Assembly: GCA_945859605.1 (NCBI GenBank)
Contig: OX243816.1
Coordinates: 34,845,807 to 34,909,806 of the forward strand
Direction of reading: 5' to 3'
From: Lumbricus rubellus
Lineage: Eukaryota; Annelida; Clitellata; Crassiclitellata; Lumbricidae
Length of the DNA: 64,000 bases
The number at the start of each line of letters is the position of its first letter. The stretch's first letter is position 1. The position numbers and the translations under genes were made by a program. A model generated the notes under the pieces. That model was not told where the DNA came from. It did no database searches and was given only the letters and a program-made list of their open reading frames with translations. Below, one piece after another: positions 11,001-23,600 of this stretch.

Positions 11001-14000
11001 CATACCTCTAATCCTCTCGCTCGATTCAGACGACAGTAGACGTCGGTTAGAGTCATGAGTCCTCCACTGTCCTAAAGACAGATCACAAATACTATTTTAA
11101 AAATGTAAAATTTCGTTAAACACCATAACCTTTAAGCTCATAAAACAGTTTTAAAAAGTAATGTCAGGCAGGGACAGAAAGAGAATCCCGAGGGCTTGGC
11201 AACTCTCAGAGGCCTAGAGTTAGGTAGTTTTATATACAAAGTTTATGATTTCTGCCATTTTAAAATATAATATAACAGAGAATTAAAAACAATCAGCTTA
11301 AGCTTCAAATTAACCATTAAGTAAAACATGTTATACATAAAAATTAAAAATTAAAAATCATGCTTTTATTATTTCAATTTGTTTATAAAAATTATTTCAT
11401 AAAGCCTTAAAGATAGTTCAGGGGTGGGGGCCAGTGACTGCTCTGCTCAAGCATCTCGAATTTCTCTCATCAGCTCTTCACCACAAACATTCTTAACAGC
11501 AATAAAGATCAGAACATGGACCAATGTTGTCAAGTTTCAGAGAATGGCCTCACACTCACAGTACACCTTAGCTATAATGTTAAACATGGTCAAAGACAGC
11601 ATCATAAAAACATTCCAGTGTACTTACCAGAAATCAAAGCTCCGCAACTGCTTCCACTTTGGCAGTGCCAGGCCCAAGCCCAGATAGAGAAAGAGGGCAA
11701 CGCTATAATCTCTGTTATCAGTGTCGTCAAACAGAAACTACTACTACTACCAGAAGTCAAGTTACCTTAACCCTTTAATGCTGAGATGGTAGTAAATGGT
11801 ATGGAAAATCCTCAATCCTCCGGCATTAAAGGGTTAAGGCTTGCAAACCTGCGGCCGACTTACCTTAAGTGGCTGCTCCATGACATCGGAAATCTGCTTA
11901 GCAAGTTCCTGGTAGTATTTGTTGCTCGAATCGAACGCATCGCGGGTCACAGGGTCGTCGATTCCAAGGCTCAGCAGGTACGACTTGAACTGCAGTGTCT
12001 AATAGAAACCATTTATGTCTCTTATAACCATGACAACCACTCTTACTAATAAGTAATACATATGCATGTATTATAATGATGAACATTTATGTCCCATTGT
12101 ATGTTGGCAAGTGAAGCAATAAAGCAAGTACTTTGTCTATTGTTTCGATCGTACGGGACCACAGGTGGTTCAACGTAAAGCTCCGACATCCCATATAAAA
12201 TGGCTCTAGAAAGAGAGCGGAGCGTCAAGAGGAAGCCATCCCAGGTCGAAGGTCCTGATCCTTTGTGCTTCTTGCACTTAACCATCTTATTTCAGCAATG
12301 CAAACAGGTCATAGTGTATACATCTATGCGTGGAACCACTTACTTCGTCCTCTGTGATGTCGCCCTGCTTTTCCTTGAGCTTTGTCGATATGTTTCTAGA
12401 AATTGTGACCATTTCTTTCGCCTTCAGGTAGAAAAGAAGAAAAAAAACGGCATATCAACTGTAGTGTACAAATCATTTTACTCATGCTTTGTTTACAATC
12501 AGATTTTTAACTTATACAGAAGTGTTTAAGTCCATCTACATGTATATATTATATATATTATATTTATATGATAAGTAATATTTCTGTAGAGTTATACATA
12601 ACCAAATTGGCATACATGTAAACTTCATGAAAAAATTCGTAAATGGATAATGTTTTCCCATAATTGTCTTATCTGGTATGTCTTACTTTAAGAGGCCTTA
12701 CACGCCAGCACTAATTAAATGGATCAACAAACACATAAACTTGCTCATAACAAAGTTTATTGCTTATAGAAATTCCAATGTGGTGTCACCATGATGAGGA
12801 TTCCAAATTCAATGGCACGTAGACCACAAGATGATATTGTATGAACCATTGTTATGAACCATTGTTATGAAACATTGTTACATTTGCAGACAAGTTCCAG
12901 TTTACCTTGTCCATGAGTTTGCTTAGATCCTCAAAAGCCTGACTGATGTTCTTGTCAGTGTTTTCGTGCTTCTGTTGGATACTTCGTTCGATCCCCGATA
13001 TACCAGTTCGCAATTGTTTCTTTCAGAACAAAAACAACGTACAGCACTTGGATGTCATAGTCATGTTAACCAACGTGATATCTTTAAAAGGCATATAAAA
13101 TATTGGTCAATACAAGTATTCATATCCATAAGTTATGTCTATGTCATTTTATTATGATTAAATAAACAAGTATTGATTGATTATTCCAGCTGTCATAAAT
13201 GCACCTGGTTGTGAGTGACACCGACTAAGGCGTAGAGCCAAGTTAGAGTCAGCTATTAAAGTGACTCTATAAAGTCAATTAATATTAAGACATGCGGAAT
13301 GTAGATACGCTTATCAGACATTCATAACTGACTCAGATGTCGTCTTCGATTGTCAAGTTGAAAGCACAAATTCGTGACTACGACTTTAATTACATGCACT
13401 AATTTTTAATTTATTATGCCACAATAACAAAGCTTATAATTAATAACTGGTTTCTCTCAATTCAATAGAGTTTCTTTTAACAATAAAGACTAACTTCAAT
13501 CCAGCTAAAATCAATTACAACAAATTTTTTTAAATGAATAAAATAACTTAGCTAAAGCATCAAACAATCAAAACCTTTATTTAGCAGCTCTCAGTCAATA
13601 AGTGTACACAGATGAATTTTCATAAACTTAGTTAAAAGTTAAGAATGATAATTATATTGGATGTGGGTTCTACCTGATTACCTGATTTGAGCATTGAACC
13701 TGCTGCGGAATCTTCACCTCCCATCGTTTCTTCAGAATCTCTTCCCGAAGACACCGATGAAACTACAAATGATATATATCAAAAAAGCATAATCATCATC
13801 AGACTCATCATGCATTACAATTAACTTTCTTATTAATTTTAATAATACAATTAGTTAGTATCAGTTTTACCATTTAAAGGCACAAATTCCAGAATGAGAA
13901 AATGTTCTGAAACAGTTAAAATTCTTCCAGAGTTAGCAGAGATAATCATCATTAGTATTAATCATCATTAGTATTAAAATGTTAACAACAGATTTCGTTT

Positions 14001-15917
14001 GCTCAGTGAGTAGAAATGGTCCCATTCAAAATAATAGCATCAATAAATAATAGTGCTCGCATAAATAATTAATAAATTAATGTTATTGTTATCATGACAT
14101 TTCATCCTACTACGCTCTGCATCATCTTCATACGTATATAAGTAAGAAAATATATTCTTTATACTCACTAATCGTTAATCGAAATTTGTTGTACAGACAT
14201 CTGATAAATTACATCTAAAAAGTATATAACATTCATTTTTCCTAACCTCCTTTTGGCCGCCTTCGGTGTAAGACAGTCGGACATAAGAAAAAGAACTTGA
14301 CAGGACGGGACCAGAAGGTCTTTGAGGTTCAGCGGCTGATAAGTGCAGAACAGACTTTGCACTAAAACAAAAAGACCAACGCAATATTTCAGTGATGAAA
14401 TGGCTATGCACTGCCTTACTTCAGTTCTACTTTCAATATCAACCTCTAAAGTTTCCCCTATTAGTGAACTCACTCGTGTAAAGTAAGAGACAAGCGCGAA
14501 TAGCCTTTAACCCTTTACCAGTTCATTTTAAAATTTTAAGCCTGTTTTCAGCGGATATTCTCGGGGCAAACGGGTAAAAGGTTAATAAACCAAATGCTAA
14601 AGTGCATTTTCTGCACAAAAAATACAGTCTTGCATTTATCTAAGAATGACAACTGATCTCAATCAGAACTTATATACTAGCCTCTTGCGAAAAGTTTTAA
14701 CAATGTAAAATGCAGCTCACCTTTTGGTTAGAGTCGAGCCTTCTTCATCAACTTGTACAACGTAGAACAACGGCAGGGAAAGAACGCATTTCTGAAATGG
14801 AAAACTTAAGTAAAGCATTATAGACCTCTGTCTGTTTGTCTGTTGGTCTTGTCTGGGCCCCAGTGTAGTTGCTCCCTTCACTTTGCTGAGATGGATGCTC
14901 TGGTTGTCCTGTTTTGCGCAACAGCTATGAAAAGTTCTGTTCAGTCTCTAGGGTATGAAATGCCCTCTCTCAGCAGCTGTGCCTGCTTCCTACATCATGC
15001 ACTCACATGTTTTACGGCCATTTCAAACTTGCCTCTTTGACTCTAGATTGGAGTTGGGAGCAGTTACCTTCAAGAAGGAGTGCTATATTATATATTATAT
15101 GTTTCCTCAAAACTTATTTCTTCTCTCGTGGCCTTGTGCACTGGGAGCGCCTCTGAACAGTTCACCCTAGTAGAGGTGCTTTATAAATGTTTTTATACAA
15201 TACAATACAATATATATATTTTTTAATTAATCACTTAATGATTAATGAATTAATGTTACACACAGACTGGTGCTTTGCAAGTAAAGAAAAATAAATCGGA
15301 AAGAAAGCTCCTGAAATGTTAATAACCTGATCTTTGTGATCCCTCCAAACCAGACGATGACTCGTCAGAGAGAGCTTTCCATAATCAAATGCCGTCTGGA
15401 AAAAGGTTTAAATAATTTATTGTACAATAACAATAAAAACTGTCAATAGTAAAAGTGTGAAATCCTAAGCCATCTGCTATGTAAATCAGTAAACAGCAGT
15501 ACCATCAGAACTTCTCAACCTAAACACGGACTGCGGTAACAAACTGTAAACAAGCATGCATGAACAAACTGATGATTCCTTATTTTGCTACGTTTATTGT
15601 TTCAGTTAACAAACTACATAGCTAAAATAAAACAATAGACATAACACACTGCTTTCGTAACAATGTTTTCAGACAATACTTAGCAGAAGAGCTTTTTAAC
15701 ATAAAAAATGGTCAGTAGCTTCTTTCAGAAAGTAGAGAATATAGAAAGACCATTCCTATAAATGCTAACTATATATTGCAAAACAATGACTTGTTTGCTT
15801 AAAGAATGACTGAAAAGTTACTTTTTGTGTTCCATTATAAAGTCTAACTCCATTCTGCTGCAAAACTAGCTGTTCTTCATTTGAAAGTACTCCATCACTC
15901 CATGAAAGTCGATCCAT
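8071..15917 (-). CDS. VPS36: Vacuolar protein-sorting protein 36 (ESCRT-II subunit), complete
   Basis: VPS36 is the ubiquitin- and lipid-binding subunit of ESCRT-II, which sorts cargo into multivesicular bodies on endosomes. Thirteen coding exons, in transcription order: 15822-15917, 15327-15395, 14721-14791, 14247-14361, 13682-13762, 12906-13019, 12344-12421, 11864-11998, 11006-11071, 10491-10555, 9829-9913, 8955-9031, 8071-8173. They sum to 1155 nt, or 384 residues; the human protein is 386. Phases are consistent throughout. The start [11 protein letters not shown] fits the family N-terminus. Residues 1 to about 130 form the GLUE domain ([26 protein letters not shown]). About 145-210 is helical ([15 protein letters not shown]). 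The C-terminal winged-helix part includes [30 protein letters not shown] and the end [15 protein letters not shown]. The exon 11 donor (GTTTGC) is weak. Confidence 0.96.
8250..8469 (-). mobile_element. LINE 3' fragment (CR1/L2-like)
   Basis: The minus strand keeps a short open reading frame with [13 protein letters not shown], then [12 protein letters not shown], the family C-terminus, followed by the 3' signature (GGGAGCGCCTCTGAGTAG, GCACTATATAAAT). It lies in the last VPS36 intron, same strand as the gene. Confidence 0.75.
10916..11016. repeat. 28-bp minisatellite covering the VPS36 exon 9 donor
   Basis: Units at 10916-10943 (one mismatch), 10944-10971, 10972-10999 and a partial at 11000-11016. 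On the minus strand each unit contains GATTAGAG followed by GTATGG (GTTATGG in the first unit), that is, the end of exon 9 and its donor. The true exon end is 11006. Confidence 0.9.
11765..11839. mobile_element. TTAA-type micro-hairpin element
   Basis: Seventeen-bp perfect inverted ends (core TTAACCCTTTAATGC at 11767-11781, its complement at 11823-11837) surround a 41-bp interior. TTAA followed by CCC is typical of piggyBac-type ends. It lies in a VPS36 intron, about 20 bp after the exon 8 donor. Confidence 0.65.
14507..14585. mobile_element. TTAA-type micro-hairpin element
   Basis: Ends are TTAACCCTTTACC and, read inward from the other side, TTAACCTTTTACC (12 of 13 match); 79 bp in all. It lies in a VPS36 intron. 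Confidence 0.6.
15135..15215 (+). mobile_element. LINE 3'-end stub with ATACA tail
   Basis: CTGGGAGCGCCTCTGA, a spacer, then GAGGTGCTTTATAAAT and (ATACA)n. The preceding 14840-15130 may be a heavily decayed LINE ORF end (GGTATGAAATGCCC resembling WNALP), which I could not confirm. Confidence 0.55.
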
Positions 15918-17658
15918 CTTTGCTAGAGTCTGTAAACAGACATTTGTAAACTAAAAGTCAGGACAAAAAATGTATCTTCATGTCATGCTGAATCTAAGTT
16001 TACAGTGCATCACACAACGTTCCTGAAGAGACATCCAGATAACCTCAATTATCTTTAAGGGATGCTCTATAAATGATATGAATAACTGTGCGAATGACCT
16101 TGTCATGTTTTAATTCACTATATTCAGCGAAAGACATTAATAAGCATTATTATTATCATCATCGCCAACATCATCACCAGCATCATCATCATCACCTCTC
16201 TCTTTATCTCACTGTAATCTGACAACCAATCAATGTTCACTTATTCAACATCTAAAGATTGTCGTAAACGCATCAAAGTAAGTGATGCGTATAGACCTGG
16301 AGGGAGTTGCTGAAGTTTAGCATCTTAAACTACTAGAAGTTTAATGTCATAACTAGCTAAATAATTGTTTCAGTTAACGAAATGTTTAGCAACAAACATT
16401 TTGGATACGCACAAAGCATTCCAAATTCCAAAGTACTTCAAAGCTGCTTTTATTTAATCTGGACACACTTCGTTTCATCAATCTCTCAAGTCTTTTTTTC
16501 CTTTTGCCGTGGTAGGGTAGGGAGCGTTCCTGAGCAGTTTTCGTAAAGGGCGCTAAATAAGCCCACAGAATGAATGAACGAACGAACACCTGTACTGCCT
16601 GTGAATGCTTTACAATACAACTGAATACGGATACGCGTTTACTTCACTCTCAGCTGCAGTTACGGTTACGCCCAGTGGCACTTCGCACGTTCAAAAGTTT
16701 TATATCATTATTACACCAACTTCATCGTGTAAAATTATTTTATTTTCACAAGTAAACTTACTTTATACACGTAAATCTACTGTTTTATTTACCAATGTTG
16801 ATGAAATTCTTGTTTGATGTTCTTTTATTCGGGCAAAATGGGAAATATTATATCTGAGGGACAAGTTGAACTGCATTGCACTTGCACTAAAGTATAGAAG
16901 TAAGTAAGTAAAGCCTTTAGTACTTCAGTTACTTCAGTTCACAATGGGACATCGATAGATAATGCAATATAACACATGAAAGTAATAATACAGTTTAGTA
17001 ATATACATGGAAATGTAATGACAATAATAATTATAATCTCATAATTGCAAAGCACTACTCGAAGGCAAAGGACGGGCGTTTGATTATTCGTTAGCCTGAA
17101 GTTATTGAATGGCTTCCTTTTGGATTTCAGCACAAGCTGAGATCTTTAACAGACGAGTGGTCCTGTGACTTTAGTGGGTGTATGATTATTTTATCAGAGT
17201 AGGCTACTACTGTAACAGTACACAGAAGGTCAAAGTCCTACGTCGTGACTTTACAGGCTAGTGTTGGGCCTATTGCTGACAAGATATTTATAGGTGCGGC
17301 TCTCTGCCTAATAATTATGCCAGTAAACATAAAGTTTCTGGATTTGTTTGGGTGTACGTGCAGTGTGGAACATTCGCACACTTTTGTAGTTTGTAGGTAC
17401 CGTAGGCCTATGCCCTAATGACAAACTTTACTGCCGGTAATTTAATTAAGGCACGCTGTTATTTCAACGACTTAAGTTAATTAATCTTTAAGTAAACATC
17501 TGACACCTGATTGTAACTTTGTAAGTGTAGCCTACAGGTAGGATTCTAGCTGATGGTTTTCGTAATCTCCAATTATCGTCGATTCAGGAAGTCAGCAGGT
17601 GAACAACGAAGTGATCGGGAGCGACAGTTTTGATTAATCGCCGTGAAATCTTGGGGAA
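15918..17658. other. Head-to-head intergenic region between VPS36 and DEF6-like starts
   Basis: About 1.74 kb separates the two divergent start codons. It contains a LINE 3' stub with a GAAT-type tail (about 16505-16590), an ATC/CAT-rich patch near 16150-16200, and otherwise unique-looking AT-rich DNA. Both promoters must lie here unless far-upstream noncoding exons exist. No convincing TATA box or CpG-rich core was recognised. Confidence 0.55.
16505..16590 (+). mobile_element. LINE 3'-end stub with GAAT/GAAC tail
   Basis: AGGGAGCGTTCCTGAGCAG, a spacer, GGGCGCTAAATAA and then a GAATGAACGAACGAAC tail. It lies in the VPS36/DEF6 divergent region. Confidence 0.55.
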
Positions 17659-20600
17659 ATGAGTTTGAGAGGGAAGACTGCCTGCTTGTGGCATGCCTAC
17701 AATGCCCTCAGCGAAGAGTCGCGAAAGAGTGCCGCAAAAGGTCAACTAAAGGTAAGCGTCTCCCCTTGTGCTTTTAAAGTGTGTTTAAGCATTATGGTTT
17801 TAAAAAAGCCTTTTACAGGTCTTAAAGTGCAACTGGGGCAGGGTGAAAGGTTGCAGATAAATTGCTTTGTGAATTTAATGATACTTGCTATGAAGTTTCC
17901 ATCCAGCAGATTTTGATAGGCTATTTAAGGTTATTTGTTTGTCTATTTCTTCGTCACAATGTCCTAGTGCAGCTTTAAGGACATGTGACGAGAGATCGAC
18001 ATGTGAAGATATTTTCGTTATGACTTAAGTAGGCTATGCATTCACTGTTATAGCAACATGATGAATTTATTTTTGTCTAGCTTTATTAAAAGACCAATTT
18101 CTGTGTTTGTTAGAGATGGATAGGCTATGCATGTATATAGGCCTAACTCTTGTCAATATATTCATGTCCACATAATCATCAAATTGATAGTTCCAATAAT
18201 ACTTACAAGTGAGTGTGTAAATGGGCAATTGGGCATGTGTCATGGACCACCATCACCACCCTCGTTCACCGAAGTGATAACTCTTGGTTACTTAATCTGG
18301 ATGTATACAAGAAGATCATGGTAGGTGTGATGTAAATTTCTAGACAAAGGTGTGATGTAAATTTCTAGATGAAGGTGTCATGTAAATTTCTACATAAATA
18401 ATAAATGCAGTGTTGTGTCATTGGTAGTGAGACTGTTATTGTTATTATAGTTGTTTTAAATATGGCATTGCCAAAATGGCTATGGTTTGTCAGTAGCCAG
18501 TCAGCGAGGCAATCAATAGGCCAGTCTCTTAAGTCCTTCGGTCGCTCATTCAAGTTCCTACTTACTTACACAGTCGCTCAAAGGGTTCCTGTTTAGTTGC
18601 TTTGTCTGACTGATGTGACAGCTTTAATGTGACATCTTTGAGATTGATAGTGTCTCATTAACTAAGCTCTTGTCTTTTGCAATTCACCATTCCAGGTTCT
18701 AACACACAACTTGGCTTCCCTTTTCCACCTTACGGACGTCGAGAAGAAACTCGAGACCCTGTTTGCAGGCGACTCCGTTTTCACGTTTACCGACTACCTG
18801 AACTTCCTGCGGCAGGAGCTCTTCGAGGAGCTGGCGAAAACCGACTCAAACAACGCAGCCTGGACCTTGCCTCTCGATCAGATCGACAACGTCTGCTGGT
18901 TTGTCTGTTCACGAACGTACTCGAAGCGAAACAACGACCACGTTCTCAACGACGATGATATCTGCAAACTATGGAGGTTGTTCAACTCGTTGGCGGAGAC
19001 TGACGATGATGATTCGGGCGAAGCGATCTTTCCGGTGGTTATCGACCTGGAGGAGGCCGAGGGAATTTTCCAGAGAATCATGGCAGTTCTGTCGATGGAA
19101 CACAAAAAGATTGACTTTGAGTCTCTCGTCGGCAATGCGCAGCAGCTCAGTTTTCCGCAGTTTTTGCGAGTGATCGAAATTCATTGTCTTGCCGGGAAGG
19201 AGTTGGCTGCCAGCGCAACAGTTGCTCAGCTGTTTGATGACGAGGTCTTGGAAGTTCTCAAAAAGGTTGGAATTCTCATCTATCTGTTTTTAAAAATAAA
19301 TTTCTTGCCTTTGTTATGGCGCCCCTTCTAGCACTCTTCTCAGAGGCGCTCATGACTACATCACGAACAGTGCATCGGAGTTTTCACGCCGAAGCGCACG
19401 AGCTCAAGGTCCTTATGCGGTGGCTTGAGGTGGATTTGAACCTGGAACCCTCTGAACCCTCTGATTCCAAGGCACTAAGCCCACCACTACACCACCATGC
19501 CTCACATATATAGTATAGTTACCTGAGGGTTTTTGTTGTATACCTGTCAAAAGTTATATGTAGCCATGATGCAAACTATTGTTGGAAAACAAACCGCTTC
19601 TGAAGCGTTGCTTTAAAAAATGCTGTTTTTGATTTTTAGTTTGCAGACCTGAAATGATTTGTAGTGTTAAAAGCAATTTGTCATTACTTGAGTGTCTCTT
19701 AATTGTCATGCAGCTGATTAATGAAGTGTAATCTCAAGATTCTCAATTTCTGAAGTTTGATCTCAATTTGTATCTTAATTAGGTTCCTAGGTTCAAGGAC
19801 GTTGTCGCCTATGCTCTGCCGAACAGGAAGTCCTCTTAGTTCTTTTTGCTGACACTGCAACCAAAAAGAGTCGAGCCTTCTCTGTGGTTGGCCTAGTGGT
19901 CTGAAATGGTCTTTCTTTAGAGCTTCGTCTACCCCCTGAAACTAAACTCTACCACAATCCTTTTCTCAGTAAATTTAAAACTGTTCTTTTTGGGCACACT
20001 GAAGTCGGGAGCGCCTCTGAGCAGTATCCTTTATCCTTGAAGGGGCGCGCTATATACAGTTTCTGAATGAATGAATGAGGTAGAGGTACATTCCAAAAGG
20101 TTACATGTATGGCATTGTATGTATGTGCACTTGTTGTAAAGGCCCTTCAGGTTCACTACTCAGAGGTGATCTCGACTACAGCGCAGACACTGAATCGGAG
20201 TTTCACGCTGAAGCGCTGAGCAGTTGCGAGTGAAGGACTTGCCCAAGGTCCATACGCAGCTGCTTGAGGTGGATTCAAGTCTGCTGATCCTACTTTCTAT
20301 GCCTCCGTTTGCTGTCTGCAGTAAACTGTTGAAGACCATTCTTTCACAGGTGTGATTGTCGGTGTTTGTGGTCATGGTTCAGATCACCTCTGTTGAATTG
20401 TCTTGAAGAGGCAGCATGCAAATCAGCACTTGCAATTGCAATTCCAAATCATTGAAGGCATGGTCTGGCAACTGACGGATCTTTCAACTTGAAACAAACT
20501 GACAAACATAATGGAGTCAACAGTGGACATGCTTTCTTTTTGAGTCTATGGCTTCACATGAAACTGTCATTTTCATGTGCTGGATTTTGAATCCTGGGTA

Positions 20601-23600
20601 TGGAGCTTAAAGAGAAGCAAGTTCCCGTCATCGTAACTGTAATAAAGTGCTTGTAATGAATGCATCTGCTGGTTCACTGAAATATAATGAAATGATTGAA
20701 AGACCATTTAATGTACTGATGTTTAGAAATGATTGCCAGGTACTACAACCAGTTGGTACTCTTTCAATGTGATAGAATATGCAGTGCAATATGAGCTTCT
20801 ATTGTGTAATACAATAGCAGTCTGATGTTATTCTAATGTTATTTAATGTGCTTTATCTGGTTTGATGTGTTCATATCAGGGCTACTTGCAGAGAAAGGGT
20901 CATGGAATTACCGGAGGTTGGAAAGATGTTTGGTGTGTTCTGACCTTAACGCGGTTCAGCCTCTATTCGAGTCGAGATGAAAAGGAGCTAAAGGAAGAGC
21001 TGATCGTCACGAAATCCTGCAAACTCGAGGTCTGATTATTTCTTAAAGCTTTCATTGTCATTAAAATAATACAAAGGTTTAAAGTGGTGGCTGGGTGTTA
21101 CAGTGGTGTGATTGGCAATTGAATGGTCAATCATTTCCTATTTCTAGTAGGTACTTTTCAAGCATCTAATATCTATTGTTTGTATGTGCACTTGTTATAG
21201 AGCCCCTTCTACTCTACTCTGAAGCGCTCCCGACTACAGTGCGGACACTGCTTCTGAGTTTCACGCTTAAGCGATGAGCAATTGTTAGTGAAGGACTTGC
21301 CCAAGGTCCTTACGTGGCGATTAGAGGTGGATTCAAACCTGCAACCCTTCGACTGCAAGGCAATGAACATGTCCACTACACCACCACGTCTCTCCAATAC
21401 TAACCTATAATCGGGTCAATGACCAAAGAAGAGCAGAGCTGACGAGAGAAATTCTGGTCGCTTAAACTATCCTAAGACTTTATGAGAAAAAAGTTTTGAA
21501 ACAAAGTGAATTAATAAAACTACAGGTATGAGACCGTATGACCCAGGATCTTATATTCACATTGACAATATGATTTCTTCAGCTGTTAATTTGAAGTTTA
21601 AACTGATTGTAATTTATTCGCCATAATATATATTTAAACAGACATAAATCATAAACTCTGTATGTATGAAAAACTATGACTACCCAGCTTAGGCCCCTAA
21701 AGTCGCCGGGCCCCTTGACATTTACACCCTGCCCTCCCTCTTTGGGCAACCTGCCAGAGGGTCAGTCCATAGAGACAGGCTGTAGTGGATGAGCCAGCTG
21801 AAGAGGTACAAAGTCTTGAGCTGTAACTGCAGAGGTCAGAGGGAAAAACCCATAGTCTGGACATAACAGCTTGAGGTGGAAATTCATAAATTAATGTGCA
21901 ACAACTGAAGAGGCTCGCTCACCAAGAGTGTATGTATATAAAAAAGTAAGTGTGTATATATATTATATATACTATGTTTGATTGTTTGTGTATATATGTA
22001 TAATTATATATAATTATATATATATTTAATTATATATATATGTTTGTATATGTATAATTTTATATATTTATTATATATATATAATGCACTCAAACATAGT
22101 TATACAAGCTGCAACCTGCAGAGATTATTAATTTTGTAAAAAAAAACACTTACATGCAATTGCTAATTCACTGTGCAAACACTTATACTGTGTACGTGTG
22201 TACGTGAGCATACTAGATTAATTATATGTCCAGAGGCATGAAGGCCCAGTAGAATGGCTAATGGCTAATATGTTATGCAGTGGCTAAAGTCTTTTCAAAG
22301 GCCAATGTGCTGTGTGATGACTAATATGCTGTGTGGTGGATACTGAACAATGACCAATATACTACATAGCGGATGAATTATTATTATACTGTGAAGTGAC
22401 AGGCCTGAACTGCAACAACCAGGTCCTGGCTGTCATTTGTTAACCGCGTTAAGTTTTAACTCTCCAGTTGAGAGTTCTTCTTCAGTTGGTCTTTTGAAGT
22501 AGTTACGTGCTTCAAATGTTAACTTCCTGTTTGAAAGTTTTTCCACACGCGCATCATCTTGCTGATGTAAATTTTCATCTACATGTACATACCCACTCAG
22601 GCAATGGTTACTTAAAATATAATAGTGTCATCTCATTTGCGTGATTGTGGTTGATGCGTCATTTTGCTCAAAGCAGAGTTACGGTGTTTCTTAACGTCAG
22701 GGTTTAAAGTTGGTGCTCACCCAAACCACTTTAACCACTGCTTAACATGCCATGTTGATCAATGTGCCATGCAGGAACTGCAGTATAACACTGTAAATAT
22801 ATAATTGACATTTCAGCATTATCTTTCTTTACTTGTGTCTTAGTTTACGCGCTTATCCATAAAACACGCCCCACCTCAATGTATTCGTGTTGAATGCAGT
22901 ATAGTGTGGCTAAGCAGTGTTTAATTTAGTCCCCCCCCTGCTTTGGGGGGATTCAGGTCTCTTGGGTAGGGGGCAAACGACCGTTTTGAGTGGACAGAAC
23001 GCTGACGCAGACACCGATAATTTTTTGGACCTTTTTTGTCTTTCTGGTAAAAACTCCCTTAATTTTGTCGGGACTGTCCTGGTTTCGAGCACATAACAAA
23101 TGTGGAAGTGTTGAGAATTATTGGATATGAAAGCAACCTGATAAACACAATAAGGGAAAGACAAAAGAAGTGGTTTGGACATACGTTGAGAGGACATTCA
23201 CTACTAAGAATGGTCATCGAAGTAAAACTGAATGGGGGAAGCAAACAAAATAAATGTTTCGAAACTAGACCCTGTACTAGTTTGTGGAATTGCTGTATTC
23301 ATGTTTGTGGCTCAGCCAAAGGTGTTTTGTCCTCAGGATCACATTTTAAAATGTATATATATTATATATATATATTGCAATGTATGATGGTAAATTTCAT
23401 GTGAATGTATTATGTAAAAATGCATACTGTTGACCATGCTTGTGCACTTATGCTGGTGAGCTGTAAATTATTAGTGGTAAACTAATTGAAACCTGCCAGT
23501 GGTGACATTTCTAGGTGATAGCTTATAATAATAGTTTATGCCACTCTGCTTGCAATGATCTCTTTGCTAATCGATAAATTGTTGTTAACAGACTTTGCAC

